Origin: Agapanthus africanus
Lineage: Eukaryota; Streptophyta; Magnoliopsida; Asparagales; Amaryllidaceae
Assembly: GCA_030015575.1 (NCBI GenBank)
Contig: CM057346.1
Location: 560,734,315-560,798,314, forward strand
DNA: 64,000 bases
Direction of reading: 5' to 3'
Made by a program: the position numbers and the translations under genes. The notes beneath the pieces were generated by a model that was given only the letters and a program-made list of their open reading frames with translations, did no database searches and was not told the origin of the DNA. This document shows positions 23,161-34,402 of the stretch, in pieces (within the stretch, counting starts at the first letter, position 1; every line of letters starts with the position of its first letter).

Positions 23161-23594
23161 TGCCCCTGGCACAGAGTGTCGCTGGTCGACGTTTCCCCAA
23201 GGCGGAGTGTCTGCTGTTTGACGCAAAGGTCGATGTTGGAATTGGTTGGTTGATTTGATTCCGAGGCGGAGCATAATTCCGGCAGGGAAGGTAGATATCC
23301 CGAGGCGAAGCATCATTTCGACACGGGGTAAATTCTGGGACGGAGCATGATTCCGGCACAGAGTTTGTTGGTTTGATTTGATTTTGGTTTACATCAGCAT
23401 CGCTACACTGGAATATGGTACCAGGAGCGAATCATCATTTGTCATGAGAGGATTTGGGAATTGGTTTTTGTTTGGTATCAGCATCGCTGCACTGGAATAT
23501 GGTACCAGGAGCGAATCATCATTTGCGTTTGCTTATTAGGAAACGATGGCTTAGGAGACAGGTTTTAGGTCCCTATCACCTAAGACTTTTCAAT
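23161..23594 (-). other. Non-coding spacer with short repeats
   Basis: Contains GAGGCGGAGC-like short repeats (23210-23350), then two copies of the phrase CATCGCTGCACTGGAATATG (first with one change) near 23399 and 23482, the core of the later 83-bp array. Ends in a CTTAGG/CCTAAG stem before hairpin array 1. No gene. Confidence 0.6.
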
Positions 23595-23767
23595 TTTGTG
23601 AGCCGTAAGGATCTCACAAAGCATTTTCTCCCTACGGGTCGTAAGGATCCCGTAAGTGTATTTTCTCCTTAGGAGTCGTGGGGACTCCCAAGTGTGTTGC
23701 TCCTTTATGAGTCATAAGGATCTCACGCGGGAATTTTCTCCTCACAAAGTCGAGAGGACTTTGCGAG
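23595..23767 (-). repeat. Hairpin array 1 (five hairpins)
   Basis: H1 23595-23620: TTTGTGAG/CTCACAAA, loop CCGTAAGGAT. H2 23633-23654: TACGGG/CCCGTA, loop TCGTAAGGAT. H3 23669-23691: TTAGGAG/CTCCCAA, loop TCGTGGGGA. H4 23707-23726: ATGAG/CTCAC, loop TCATAAGGAT. H5 23741-23767: CTCACAAAG/CTTTGCGAG, loop TCGAGAGGA. Loops are alike while stems differ. The plus-strand A-C mismatches in H3, H4 and H5 are G-U pairs in the minus-strand RNA. Array 2 at 36776 is its counterpart. Confidence 0.8.
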
Positions 23768-23787
23768 TGCATTTCATCTCTTTTTTA

Positions 23788-23880
23788 CGAGTTTGCGCCC
23801 TTTCGGGTTTTCACAAACTCGCCGGCAGTTCTGCTATTTTTACTCACGGAGCCCTTTCGGGTTTTCATCTGTGCCCATTT
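23788..23880 (-). repeat. Second hairpin type downstream of array 1
   Basis: Two units share the insert GCCCTTTCGGGTTTTCA, itself holding CCC/GGG around TTTC. The first is enclosed by CGAGTTTG (23788-23795) and CAAACTCG (23814-23821). The second is enclosed by CACGGA and TCTGTG. Again the middle is kept and the outer stem differs. Confidence 0.6.
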
Positions 23881-24085
23881 TGCTTGTGGACATATCTTCT
23901 TTTTTTTCCTTCTCTTTTTTTTTCTCTTCTTTTTTTTTTGAATCTTCCCTGTCGGTGGGACTTTGAATGTGGTCTCGCCGGTAGGACTTGGGAGAGATTG
24001 GGATCGTTTTACGCCCGTGGATTGTATACGGTTTTGCAGGATGTATGATCCAGACCGTAGGGCCTAAAACATTTCGGGACTTTGT

Positions 24086-24284
24086 TGGCGTCTGCATCGC
24101 TGCACTGGAATATGGTACCAGGAGCGACTCATCATTCGCCGTTGGGGTATGGGAGTTGGAATTTGGTTGGCGTCTGCATTGCTGCACTGGAATATGGTAC
24201 CAGGAGCGACTCATCATTCGCCGCTTGGGAATTTGAGTTTGGAATTTGGTTGGCGTCTGCATCGCTGCACTGGAATATGGTACC
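24086..24284 (-). repeat. 83-bp tandem array, left part
   Basis: TGGCGTCTGCAT starts at 24086, 24168 and 24251 (period 82-83). Each unit contains GGAATATGGTACCAGGAGCG. Athila inserted inside GGTACC of the third unit, duplicating GTACC (24280-24284). The array resumes at 36433. Confidence 0.9.
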
Positions 24285-25000
24285 TGATTAGTCGAAAATA
24301 TTGTATTTTTAACACGGCAAGTTCCCTATCATTTGCACTCATTTAGAAGTGTACGGTATTCATATTTCACATATTAGCAAAATTATCGCAAAATATCAGA
24401 TTGCATGTGTTAGACTCTAAAACCGGCATTTCTAGGGAAATTGACCGCATTTCATGGTATCGCATCATTCCTATATTGCGCAACACTTGTTTTGAGATCT
24501 GTGCAGGAAAATCCAGAAGAAAGGCCAAAATTTATACGGTACCGATCAAACATTACGCCAACTCAATGATTTCAGTTCTGGTACCAATACAAAAGGGAAA
24601 ATACCAATCAACACATCAGATAAAGCTACAAATACTATCCCAAGACCACAGAAGAAGCCTCAAGTCCCAAGGAGCCATCATGGCCGCGGAACCGCGGCCG
24701 GAGCCTGCTTGAGCCGCGGTTCCGCGGCAGTTATGCCACGTTAGCCCTAAAATTTTGGTTCAAAATGCTTCTCTCAGGTCCCACACTTCAGCAAGACATG
24801 TTAATTTCCAGAAGACTCCAGAGACTTTTGCCAGATCAGCAACCTTTGGGATCAACACTAAACTAGCCTATCATTCTAGAAACTTCTCCTTAAACCCTAG
24901 CTTAAACCCTAAGCTAAAGCCTAACAAACTCCTTCTAGAAGCCTCAACAAAATTTTGGAGGGAATTGTAAATTCAAACCTAGACCTAGGGTTTGAGAGAT

Positions 25001-25010
25001 CTATAAATAA
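25001..25010 (+). promoter_or_regulatory. Athila LTR TATA box
   Basis: CTATAAATAA about 716 bases into the LTR, repeated at 35119-35128. An AATAAA signal lies some 350 bases downstream (25353-25358), giving a plausible U3-R layout. Confidence 0.65.
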
Positions 25011-26175
25011 GACCTTAGGCTCACTTGTAAAAGGAGATCTCTTATCTTGGACTTGATCCTTGACTAGTTCATTTAGCCAATTTAGATCCATTCACTCTCT
25101 TTCTTCATCTTCTTCTTCCACAAGTCTAGTGAGAGGACTTGTGTGAAACCCTAACCCTAATTCCAATCAAAAGCCAAGATCCCGAGTACCCATCAAGCAA
25201 GAAGCCTTGCAACCTTTTATGAGCCGAGCCGATCTTCAACAGAGCAAGTGGTCCAAGCCGATCCGCGACTCACGGAGCCGAGCGACGCCAATTCAACAAT
25301 TTAGTTCTTCCTCTTGTAGTTCTTGAGCGACTGTAATCAAATTGTTGATATAAATAAAAGGTGATATTCTTTTATCTTGTTTTCTTTAAATTCTTGCATC
25401 ATGATATCTTTTCAATTCTTGAATGCTTTCTGTGTGATGATGTTTGAGTAATACTCCACTCGTCGAGGAGTCGAGACGATCAATAGAATGATGATGTAAT
25501 ATATCTTAAATCGATTCTTGAATCCTACGAGTTTTGTAAACCCTAGCAAGTTCAAGAATCGACGACCCAATTCGTTGCGATGCTTTCTTGATTGATACCG
25601 CTCGAGATTGGGGAGTTACGATCGTTTCTTGAAATTGCTAGAGGCTAGAATGTGAATGATATCTACGAAAGAACAAGGGTTAAATGATGAAACCCTAGTT
25701 TCATCAAGAAAGCCCTAACTCTCGTCGATCATCATCGATCTAGTATCAATCCTTCGAAGGACAAGAACACGAAACCTTGAGATTACATCACGTCTATAGA
25801 TCCGATCGATTCCTACGAGCCTCATTTAGATTCTTGACATTTTGGTTGGAAATATCATCGAAACACCGATTCTTGATTTGTTTATCAGTTTCTTGATTCT
25901 TGATTAAACATCGTGACACCTGAATCAATCGATAAATTCTTGAATCATGTTTTCTTTTCTTTTCGATTAACTTTTCGATTCAAACAAATTAAATACAGAA
26001 ACGAATCGCACAATCCCTGTGGACGATCCGCACTCGCTTACGATCTACAATCGACACCGTAATTGATTGCGGTCAAATATAATTCTTTGATTGTGAATTT
26101 TATTCAATATTACCGACACATAAAAACTTATTCGCTTTATTCGATTTACACAAACAAGAAATTATTACAATCAAA

Positions 26176-26265
26176 TGAAACCGTTATCGGGAATCATTTG
26201 AGTATTTGATTTGATACACACAATCGGAAATATACGGATCAATCAAATGGCGCCGTTGCCGGGGA
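26176..26265 (+). repeat. Two primer-site-like copies inside the Athila LTR
   Basis: TGGCGCCGTTGCCGGGGA at 26248-26265 is identical to the functional primer site at 26317. A decayed version (TGAAACCGTTATCGGGAA) lies at 26176-26193. All three are preceded by CAATCAAA and spaced 72 and 69 bases. The 3' LTR holds the same two copies, the intact one at 36366-36383. Confidence 0.92.
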
Positions 26266-26316
26266 TCATTTGAGTTGTTTCACTTACACAGTCTGTGAAT
26301 TTTAAGAACAATCAAA

Positions 26317-26334
26317 TGGCGCCGTTGCCGGGGA
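26317..26334 (+). promoter_or_regulatory. Athila primer-binding site (tRNA-Asp)
   Basis: TGGCGCCGTTGCCGGGGA, two bases after the LTR, is complementary to the 3' end of plant tRNA-Asp(GUC) including CCA, the primer known for Athila. Confidence 0.95.
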
Positions 26335-27414
26335 TCGCGCGCTAATTCGTTTCATATTATAGTTTGAATTGAAAGATTTATTCTATTGTTATTTTTGAGA
26401 TCAAAATTCGTGCAAACCCTAAACGATTTGTTGTGGTTCATTGCAAGGAAATCTGGAGCTGTTTGGAAATTGAAGAAATTTTTTGGAAAATACCAGAGAG
26501 CAGAGGGAGTCTACAGAAGCTCCCTGGTGAATTTTGGTGGAGTGATCTCACCATTCAACCGCGTTTCCGCGGTGGGAGCCCCTTATTGCGGCGGTTCCGC
26601 GGCTACCTGAAGGGATCTCTGTGCTAGGTTTTCTCTGTAAGCTTCTTACCTTCTCCTCTCTCCTCTTTTTAGCTCCAGCTAACAGTTTGTGCAGGATTCT
26701 TTGCAAATAATCGCAGCGCCAAAATTAAATTTATGCGTGATTTTGTTTCTTGGTTGTTTGCATTCTAAATACGGAAAGTAAGGGGTACGGCCAAATCCAA
26801 ATTAGGTGGGGATTTCATTACCCTTCCTAGGCCCGAAAATCGCAAAACTTGCATCCGCATTGACCCACATTAACTAAAAGAAATCTAGAGATGACTCTAA
26901 GGACCGTTGCGCTCAATTAGGACAAGAGAAGGCCGTGGGTAATTCATTGCTTATCCGCGTTTTCTTGTGGTGCCTAAGGAGAGTGTGTCTAAGGCTAGTG
27001 GTTTTTAATTAGGCCCACTACTTACATAGTGGAGTACCTTCCCACTTACCTGGCACTTATCCGGCCACAGGGGGATAAAGAGGCAGTGGAGGATTCTATC
27101 CTGCGACTTGTCTTTTGGCAGTTAGGAGCGGTCTAGAGCCGGACCTAGGTGACCATTAGATTCTAGGGTTTGTGTGCTGCATTTGTTTTGTCGCATCATT
27201 TTTTTCAAAAATCCGTCCCTTTTTCAAAGCAAGCACCGCATTCATTCATTACCCCTAATTATAAGTCAACGCTGCCACTTGTACTAACCCTTTTTAGTAC
27301 AAGATAGGCTGGACACGGGATTCTAGTGCCCGTTAAGTCCGCGTACCCTTTATCGACTCCGAAGTCGATATTTCTCCATTTACCTTTTCTTTACCCACTA
27401 CCACACCCACACCG
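26335..27414 (+). other. Athila leader
   Basis: About 1.1 kb without a recognisable protein between primer site and gag, as is usual for long Athila leaders. Nothing else is seen in it. Confidence 0.6.
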
Positions 27415-28576
27415 ATGGATCCGAATCCATCGAACTTCTTTAACCCTAATCTGCGCCGTCCGTTGGTGCGCAGAATCCACCCCGCATCTCTTTCCAGGAG
27501 AGGTGCTACCCTATTCGAGGTCCTCTTTCGACCTGCTTATCCACACCACCAGCCAACGGGGATAACTTTGAGATTAAGCCCAGTATATCAATCTTTTACC
27601 CAAATTCCACGGACTCGAGACTAAGGACGCTTACGTTTTCATTACCAAATTTGAAAACGTATGCGCAATGATGGGTACGTCACAACTTTCAGTGGATGCT
27701 ATGCGTCTACGACTTCTTCCATTTACATTGTGCGATATAGCCGAGAAGTGGCTATATAACACTACCGCACACTCTATTACGAATTAGGAAGAATTCGTCG
27801 CTGCATTCCTTAAGAAATTTTACCCAATACAAAAGACAGCTCGAATCCGTAGCGAACTGAATCAATTTGCCCAACTCCCTACTGAACCATTTTCAAAATG
27901 CTTTGAACGTTTCAAGGATCTATTGGTTCAGTGTCCTCATCACGGCATCCCGAGATGGGAATTATGCCGAATCATTTATGAGGGCATTAATCCAAACACT
28001 AAACAGAGCCTTGAAAACATGTGTCAAGGTACTTTTATGACCAAAGATGATGGGGAAGCTTGGAAGTATTTAGAAGAGTTCGCTGAAAAATCACTACAGT
28101 GGGAGAGTGGAACCCAACCATTGAATAGGGGTGGCGTACACCAAATAGATGTGTCCATAGGTGTTCGAGCTGAGATGGCAGCAATGCAAAAGAAGCTCGA
28201 CGCTATGGAACACAAATTTGCAGCAGCCTCCCTAAATCTAGTGTCGCTCCCCAAAACTGTTTGTGGGTGCTGTTCTGATCCGTCTCATTTAACGGAAGAA
28301 TGTCCATTAAACTCTACGTTTTAAGGTCATGAGCATTCTAATGCCGCATTTCAAAGACCTCGAAACGATCCATATTCTTCCACGTACAATCAGGGTTGGA
28401 GGAATCACCCGAATTTCGCTTGGAACCAAAACCAATCTCAAAACACGGTTCCAAACACGAATAATTTTCAAAGGGCTCTTCCTCCACCACAACAGCAACC
28501 CCTTCAACTCACTCAGCACCCCTATCAATCACAAAACTTCCAAAATCAGGTCAACACTCCTACACAGTCTAATCCG
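27415..28576 (+). pseudogene. Athila gag
   Basis: Starts at ATGGATCCGAATCC with MDPNPSNFFNPN. The N-terminal frame is lost after about 45 residues. Capsid-like text continues in other frames (MRLRLLPFTL, WLYNT, EEFVAAFLKKFYP), so there are at least two frameshifts between 27540 and 27800 plus a stop near 27786. From 27923 the frame is open: FERFKDLLVQCPHHGIP, then a zinc knuckle CX2CX4HX4C (CGCCSDPSHLTEEC) near 28259-28300. A TAA at 28322-28324 follows, and the same frame goes on through a Gln/Asn-rich stretch into the protease. Gag would form the particle around the RNA. Confidence 0.88.
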
Positions 28577-30385
28577 ATGACCTGTTCTGACGAATTCTCT
28601 CAATTCACTCAAACCATGAAATCACTTTTATCAAATTTCATAGAGGTTTCGACCGAGGTTAGATCTTCAGTCACTGAGATAAAGAAAAACTCAGCATCCC
28701 AAGCTGAGAGTATCAGATCGATGGAAGCTGAAATCGCACGCCTAAAAGCCGAAATGAGTGCGAGAGAAAAAGGGAAACTTCCCTCTCAACCCCTACAGAA
28801 TCCTGGGCATTACAATGTAAATGCCATCATAACGTTGAGATCGGGAAGAGTGCTGAACAATCATGTTGGGGAAGGTATTGATGATACTGAAAATCATATC
28901 AACACCCCGGCTGAGACCTTTCCACACACACACACTTCTCCTTCTGATCCTTCTTCTTCTACCACACCATCTTCTCGAAAGCCTATTCTCCATTTCCCAC
29001 TAGGCTCGACACCTCAGTATAGCCCTTCTAATTCTCCACAGACAGTCCCCACACCTCTTTTGGGATCTCGTCTACCCCCTCTTCCTTCTCCTGTGATGGA
29101 CCCTACGCTTATTGCGAAAGCTCCTTACTCGAACCGGTTAAGGGGTAATAGAACGAGTCCTCATATGGAGAAAATAATGGAAATGTTCAAACAGGTTAAC
29201 ATCAATATCCCTCTCCTAAATGCAATTCAACAAGTCCCCGCATATACGAAAATTCTTAAGGACTTGTGCATTAGGAAGAGGAAGACTCAAGTGCCGAAGA
29301 AGGTCTTTATGGCTAATAATATTAACACTGCTTTTATTCCCCAGCTACCAAAGAAACGAAACGACCCAGGATGTCCTACAATATCGATTTCGATTGGGGG
29401 TAAAAACATAAATCGTGCTCTTTTAGACCATGGCGCAAGTGTTAACCTACTTCCATATTTTGTCTATGAGCAACTAGGGATTGGAGAGCTAAAACCTGCT
29501 CACTGCACTCTCCAGATGGCAGACCGATCTATCACCAAACCAAGGGGTAAATTAGAGGATGTGTTAATAAAGGTCGGGGAGTTTTTTTTCCCTGCAGACT
29601 TCATTGTACTTGACACACAGCCTGTAGCAAACCCCCGGAGCCAAATTCCGGTGATTCTGGGTCGTCCTTTCCTTGCCACTTCCAACGCTGTTATAAACTG
29701 TAGAAATGGTTCAATGAACTTATCATTTGGAAATATGACCATTGAACTAAACATCTACAAAGTTGGAAGTCAGCCATCAAAACCCTCTGCTCATATTTTA
29801 GATGTGTGCTCTGTCCACGAGATCGCTCCCGATAGTTGTGGAGCTGAGGATCTTTGCTTTCTAGATCTCGACGACATTAACACATCTCTGCTTGATCTTA
29901 CACATGATCTTAGTGAGGACACTTTCTCTACACTTGAGTCCTGCACTCCTGACTTTTCTCCACCCGAGTCTGTATCTTTCACAGGCTCTGAGCTTCTTTG
30001 TAAATCCAAAAATCACTCAATGATCCCACCTTCTATTATTTCTCCGCCTGAATTAGATCTCAAAATTTTACCTTCTCATCTTAAATATGCATATTTAGGT
30101 GAGAATGAGTCTTTACCGGTTATCATTTCCGCATCTCTTGCATCAGAGCAAGAGAATGCACTTTTATCGGTATTGAGATCTAACAAAGAGGCGTTTGGTT
30201 GGAGTATGGCGGACATCAAAGGGATTACTCCCTTGATAGTTGAACATCATATACATGTGATGGATAATGCCAGACCAACCCGAGAACCACAGAGACGGTT
30301 GAATCCCGTCATAAAGGAAGCGGTCATGAAAGAGATCGTTAAATGCTTAGATAATGGTATTATATACCCCATCTCCGATAGCTAA
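28577..30385 (+). pseudogene. Athila Gag end, protease and RT start
   Basis: 602 residues in the frame of the gag knuckle. Early residues form a probable coiled coil (about 15-75, heptad-like with AEIARLKAEMSA). The aspartic protease lies near residue 283 as LLDHGASVNLLP; Athila proteins usually have DLGAS, so the His is a possible change at the site. A Ser/Pro-rich linker leads to the RT start (VMDNARPTREPQRRLNP). The frame ends at TAA 30383-30385, where related proteins have Gln in SDSQWVSP, so a single C-to-T change separates it from the next part. Confidence 0.9.
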
Positions 30386-30388
30386 TGG

Positions 30389-31555
30389 GTGAGTCCTATA
30401 CATGTCGTCCCTAAGAAATCCGGCATCACTGTTATAACCAATGAAGCAAATGAGTTGATTCAGACACGCGCCCAAACTGGGTGGCGTGTATGTATTGATT
30501 ATAGAAAACTCAATGCTGCCACGAGGAAAGACCACTTTCCTCTACCATTCATTGATCAGATGCTGGAACGCTTAGCGGGACGAGAGTATTATTGTTTTAT
30601 GGACGGATACTCAGGCTATAATCAGGTCCCCATCGCCAAAAAGGATCAAGATAAAACCACTTTTACTTGTCCTTTTGATACCTTTGCTTACAGTCGCATG
30701 CCCTTTGGGTTATGCAATGCACCCGCTACCTTTCAGCGGTGTATGATGGAGATATTCTCTGATATGGTAGAGAATTTTCTGGAGATCTTTATGGACGATT
30801 TCTCGATTTTTGGAGACTCTTTTTCTGATTGCCTATCGAATCTTGACGCTGTTCTTACTCGTTGCAAAGAGAAGAACTTGACATTGAACTGGGAAAAATG
30901 CCATTTTATGGTCCAAGAAGGAATTGTACTTGGACATGTTATTTCACAGAAAGGCATTGAGGTTGACAGAGCTAAGATAGATGTCATTCAAAACCTCCCT
31001 CATCCCAAAAGCGTCAAAGATATTCGATCTTTCCTTGGCCATGCGGGCTTTTATAGGAGATTCATTAAGGACTTTAGCAAAATTGCTAGACCTTTAACTC
31101 TTCTCCTGGCCAAGGATACGACCTTCCATTTTGACTCGGACTGCGAGACAGCTTTCGACTCACTTAAACACTCACTCACTTCAGCCCCCGTGTTATCATC
31201 ACCAAACTGGGACTACCCCTTTGAGCTGATGTGTGACGCATCTGATTTTGCAGTAGGTGCAGTCTTAGGACAGCACATCGAAAAGATGCCACACGTGATA
31301 TACTATGCAAGTAAGACCCTGAATGATGCGCAAATCAATTATACAACCACAGAAAAAGAACTCTTAGCGGTTGTATTTGCATTAGAAAAATTCAGGCCTT
31401 ACTTAATTGGCTCTCCTATAGTTGTGTATACTGACCATTCTGCTTTAAAACATCTTCTGGCGAAGAAAGATGCAAAAGGTCGACTAATACGTTGGATCTT
31501 CTGTTACAAGAATTCGATCTTGTTATCAAAGATTAGAAAGGATGTGAAAACGTAG
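30389..31555 (+). pseudogene. Athila reverse transcriptase and RNase H
   Basis: 388 residues, same frame as the preceding part. RT motifs are CIDYRKLNAATRKDHFPLPF, FMDGYSGYNQ, MPFGLCNAPATFQRCM, and the catalytic FMDD at about residue 134-138. KCHFMVQEGIVLGHVIS and GHAGFYRRFIKDF follow. RNase H begins with MCDASDFAVGAVLG and keeps YTDHSALKHLL. After IRW a one-base deletion near 31498 shifts the frame; the homologous text goes on in another frame with a TAG before the ADHLSR motif. Confidence 0.93.
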
Positions 31556-31590
31556 TAGCCGATCATCTTTCACGCATCTCTTCTTCCCCT

Positions 31591-32943
31591 GTGACCCTGC
31601 CGATCAATGATTCGTTCCCTGACGAACAACTCTTGAGTGTACCCAATGAACCATGGTTCAGGGATATTGTGAACTATCATGCCACGGGACCGATACCCAG
31701 CGATTGGTCAAAACAGGACAAATACCGTTTTCTATCCCAAGTAAAACACTTTTACTGGGATGAACCCTATCTGTTTAAATATTGTCCTGATCAGATCATT
31801 CACCGGTGTATCCCGAATGAAGAGTTCAAGAGTTTTCTTTCATTTTGTCATGATCAGGCCTGTGGGGGTCACTTTGGTCCTAAAAAGACAGCGGAAAAGG
31901 TTTTGCAATGTGGATTTTATTGGCCGACCTTATTTAAGGACGCATTTGAGTATTGCAAAACCTTTACATAATATCAGTATACGGGTAGAATCTCCCGGAG
32001 AAATGAAATGCCTCAGCAACCCATTCTGGTTGTTGAAATATTCGATGTTTGGGGCATTGATTTTATGGGTCCTTTTCCCAACTCCTTTGGGAATCTGTAC
32101 ATATTGCTGGCGGTTGATTATGTCTCAAAGTGGGTAGAAGCCATTCCATGTCGCACTAATGACAAGAAAGTTGTCATTAAGTTCTTGAAAGAGAATATCT
32201 TTTCGCGATTTGGACACCCACGCGCCATCATTAGCGATAATGGGACACATTTCTGCAACAGATCTTTCGAGACTCTAATACGAAAATACTCAATCAACCA
32301 CCGACTTTCTACACCCTATCATCCTCAAACAAGCGGGCAGGCTGAAATATCAAACAGACAAATCAAACTTATCCTGGAGAAAACTGTTGCTAAAAATAGA
32401 AAAGAATGGTCGACCAAACTGACGGATGCTCTTTGGGCATTCAAGACTGCATTTAAAACCGACCTAGGAATGTCTCCATATAGGATAGTGTTTGGGAAAG
32501 CATGTCATTTACCCGTTGAGATAGAGCATAAAGCATTGTGGGCTATTAAAGAAATAAATTTTGATCAAAACCTTGCTTGCAACTTTCGAAAGCTGCAAAT
32601 AAATGAGCTAAGCGAACTCCGCGATGAAGCTTATGATAACGCTGTAATCACAAAGAATAGGACTAAGGTTTTTCACGATAAAAACATTTTGAGGAAAACA
32701 TTTTCATCTGGTCAACAAGTCCTTCTTTATGATTCACGATTACACCTTCACACGGGTAAGCTCCGATCTCGTTGGAAGGGACCTTTTGTTGTGCGGTCTG
32801 TATACCCGCACGGGGCAGTAGAAGTAGAAAATATTAAAAACGGCACCTTTTTCAAAGTAAATGGACATAGACTTAAGCCGTATTTTTCCACTGACCCCAC
32901 GGAGGAGCTCTTGTTCTTACAAGAGCCAGTTTATTTTGATTAA
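31591..32943 (+). pseudogene. Athila integrase
   Basis: Two open parts in one frame (31591-31971 and 32008-32943). The first holds the zinc-binding region, with H in FCHDQACGGHFGPKKTA, but its second half is damaged: CKTFT, a TAA at 31969-31971, then YQYTG where related proteins have the Cys pair. The second part, 311 residues, carries a full triad: D18 in IDFMGPF, D77 in ISDNGTHF and E113 in SGQAEISNR, 35 residues between the last two. A GPF-like segment ([10 protein letters not shown]) lies near 253-262 and the frame ends at 32943. Confidence 0.92.
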
Positions 32944-34387
32944 AATTCCTCCGTCTCACCTTCATATCCAGTATATCACTGCATCATGTTTTGAATGAGG
33001 TGAGTGAAAAGAGTAAGTTTGGGGGAAGTTCTTCACTTATATGTTTTGCCCCCACTAATAATTCCTCCCAGACTTACAGTTTTTGTAGGTATAGCGATTG
33101 GCAACAGTGAGGACACTGTTGAAAACAAGTTTGGGGGAGGTTTGTGCTTATTTTCGCATCATTTGCATATCATCTGCATAAGCACAAAACATTTCCTTTA
33201 AAAATCTATAAAAATTGAAAATTTTTCAAAACAAATAAAAATTTAAAAATTTCCAAGTATAAAAATAATTTTAATATTTACATTTTTTGTATATAAATAA
33301 GATAATGAAAGTTTAGATAGTGAACAATTACATCCATGAGATTAGAAAAATTTAAGAAAACTAAGAAAATTAGAAGTTTTCTTATACGAACTAGTAATAA
33401 GTAGTTATGAGCCGTTGTCCCAAGGGTTAGTAAGATGAAGGACGTCACTAATCTGAGGATAAAAATAAGTCTGAAAAATAGTTTCTATTCTGGAAGCCAA
33501 ATATTTTGAACGTTGCTACCCTGCTATTCGCACTTACACACGTCTTGAAGTCTGGGATAGTAGAGAATACCTTGAAATGCTCTTGTCTTAAAGCCGATGT
33601 ATGAAGGAAATAAAAAGAAAAAGAAAAGTGAATAAAAAATATAAAGTGGTGAGAAAAATGGACACTGGTTTTGTTATCGCCGAAGGCAATAAAAAATATA
33701 TAGCGAGGGTGCTTCTTCACCTAGTGCCCTAAGGCCAACTGGTCTGGGAGTCACTGTTATGCTTGAGGTGGTGCAAGACGAGGAAAATACACCAAATAAG
33801 CAAGCACATGAGTAATCGGGTCGGTTAGTAGCTCAAGAAGTATTAACGGTCGTATGAAAGTGTGTGAGCAATCTCATCTAAATATTCATTAATTAAAAAG
33901 TACTGAGGCTGATGGACAAGAGTATGATAGCTTGAATTGAATTCTCCGGGTGTAGGGATGTCTTTACACACACGCAGGGTTATATGATCGATGTTTGGAA
34001 GAAAGATAGGAATGAAGAATAAGACGATGTTTTATTGAGGGAGGACGTGATTTCTAACATCTTTTCATGACCATTAAGATAGGGCTCATGACAACCGAAA
34101 AACTAGCTTAGTTGGAAACCCTAATTTTCAAAGCTTTTCTTCTACGATTCTTTTCTTTAAATGTAATATTCATGATCTATCTTTTATTATTGGATTTTGT
34201 GGGTGCAATCCGCTGAAAACCCTCAGGAGACAACACTCCTCCTACTAGGGACACCTAGAGGTTCAAAGGCTTGTTGCACGTGCTCAGTGCAATCGTATTG
34301 CCTACGAAATTTTGCTAGTTAGTTTTTCTCTTTCTTTATTTTCTCCTTCTCTTTTTAATAAACAGTTCGCTCGAGACGATCGAAATT
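32944..34387 (+). other. Athila 3' untranslated region with two extra polypurine-like sites
   Basis: 1.4 kb without a recognisable protein, so no env-like gene. AAGTTTGGGGGAAG at 33015-33028 and AAGTTTGGGGGAGG at 33127-33140 repeat the core of the terminal polypurine tract. Confidence 0.85.
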
Positions 34388-34402
34388 AAGTTTGGGGGAA
34401 TT
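34388..34402 (+). promoter_or_regulatory. Athila polypurine tract
   Basis: AAGTTTGGGGGAATT directly abuts the 3' LTR at 34403 and would prime plus-strand synthesis. Confidence 0.93.

Larger units (their letters stand above)
24285..26314 (+). repeat. Athila 5' LTR (2,030 bp)
   Basis: TG...CA ends, same length as the 3' LTR. Contains a TATA box at 25001-25010, an AATAAA at 25353-25358, and near its 3' end two primer-site-like sequences (26176-26193 and 26248-26265) ahead of the functional one. Confidence 0.96.

Noticed and set aside
24890..24920. Telomere-like AAACCCTA motifs in the Athila LTR (also 35008)
   Set aside because: Only two or three separated copies, and present in both LTRs as part of the LTR sequence.
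27415..32943. A functional Athila polyprotein
   Set aside because: At least three frameshifts and several in-frame stops, including one before RT and one in the integrase zinc region.
32944..34387. An env-like gene after the Athila integrase
   Set aside because: No frame of useful length, signal peptide or membrane segment was found in this interval.
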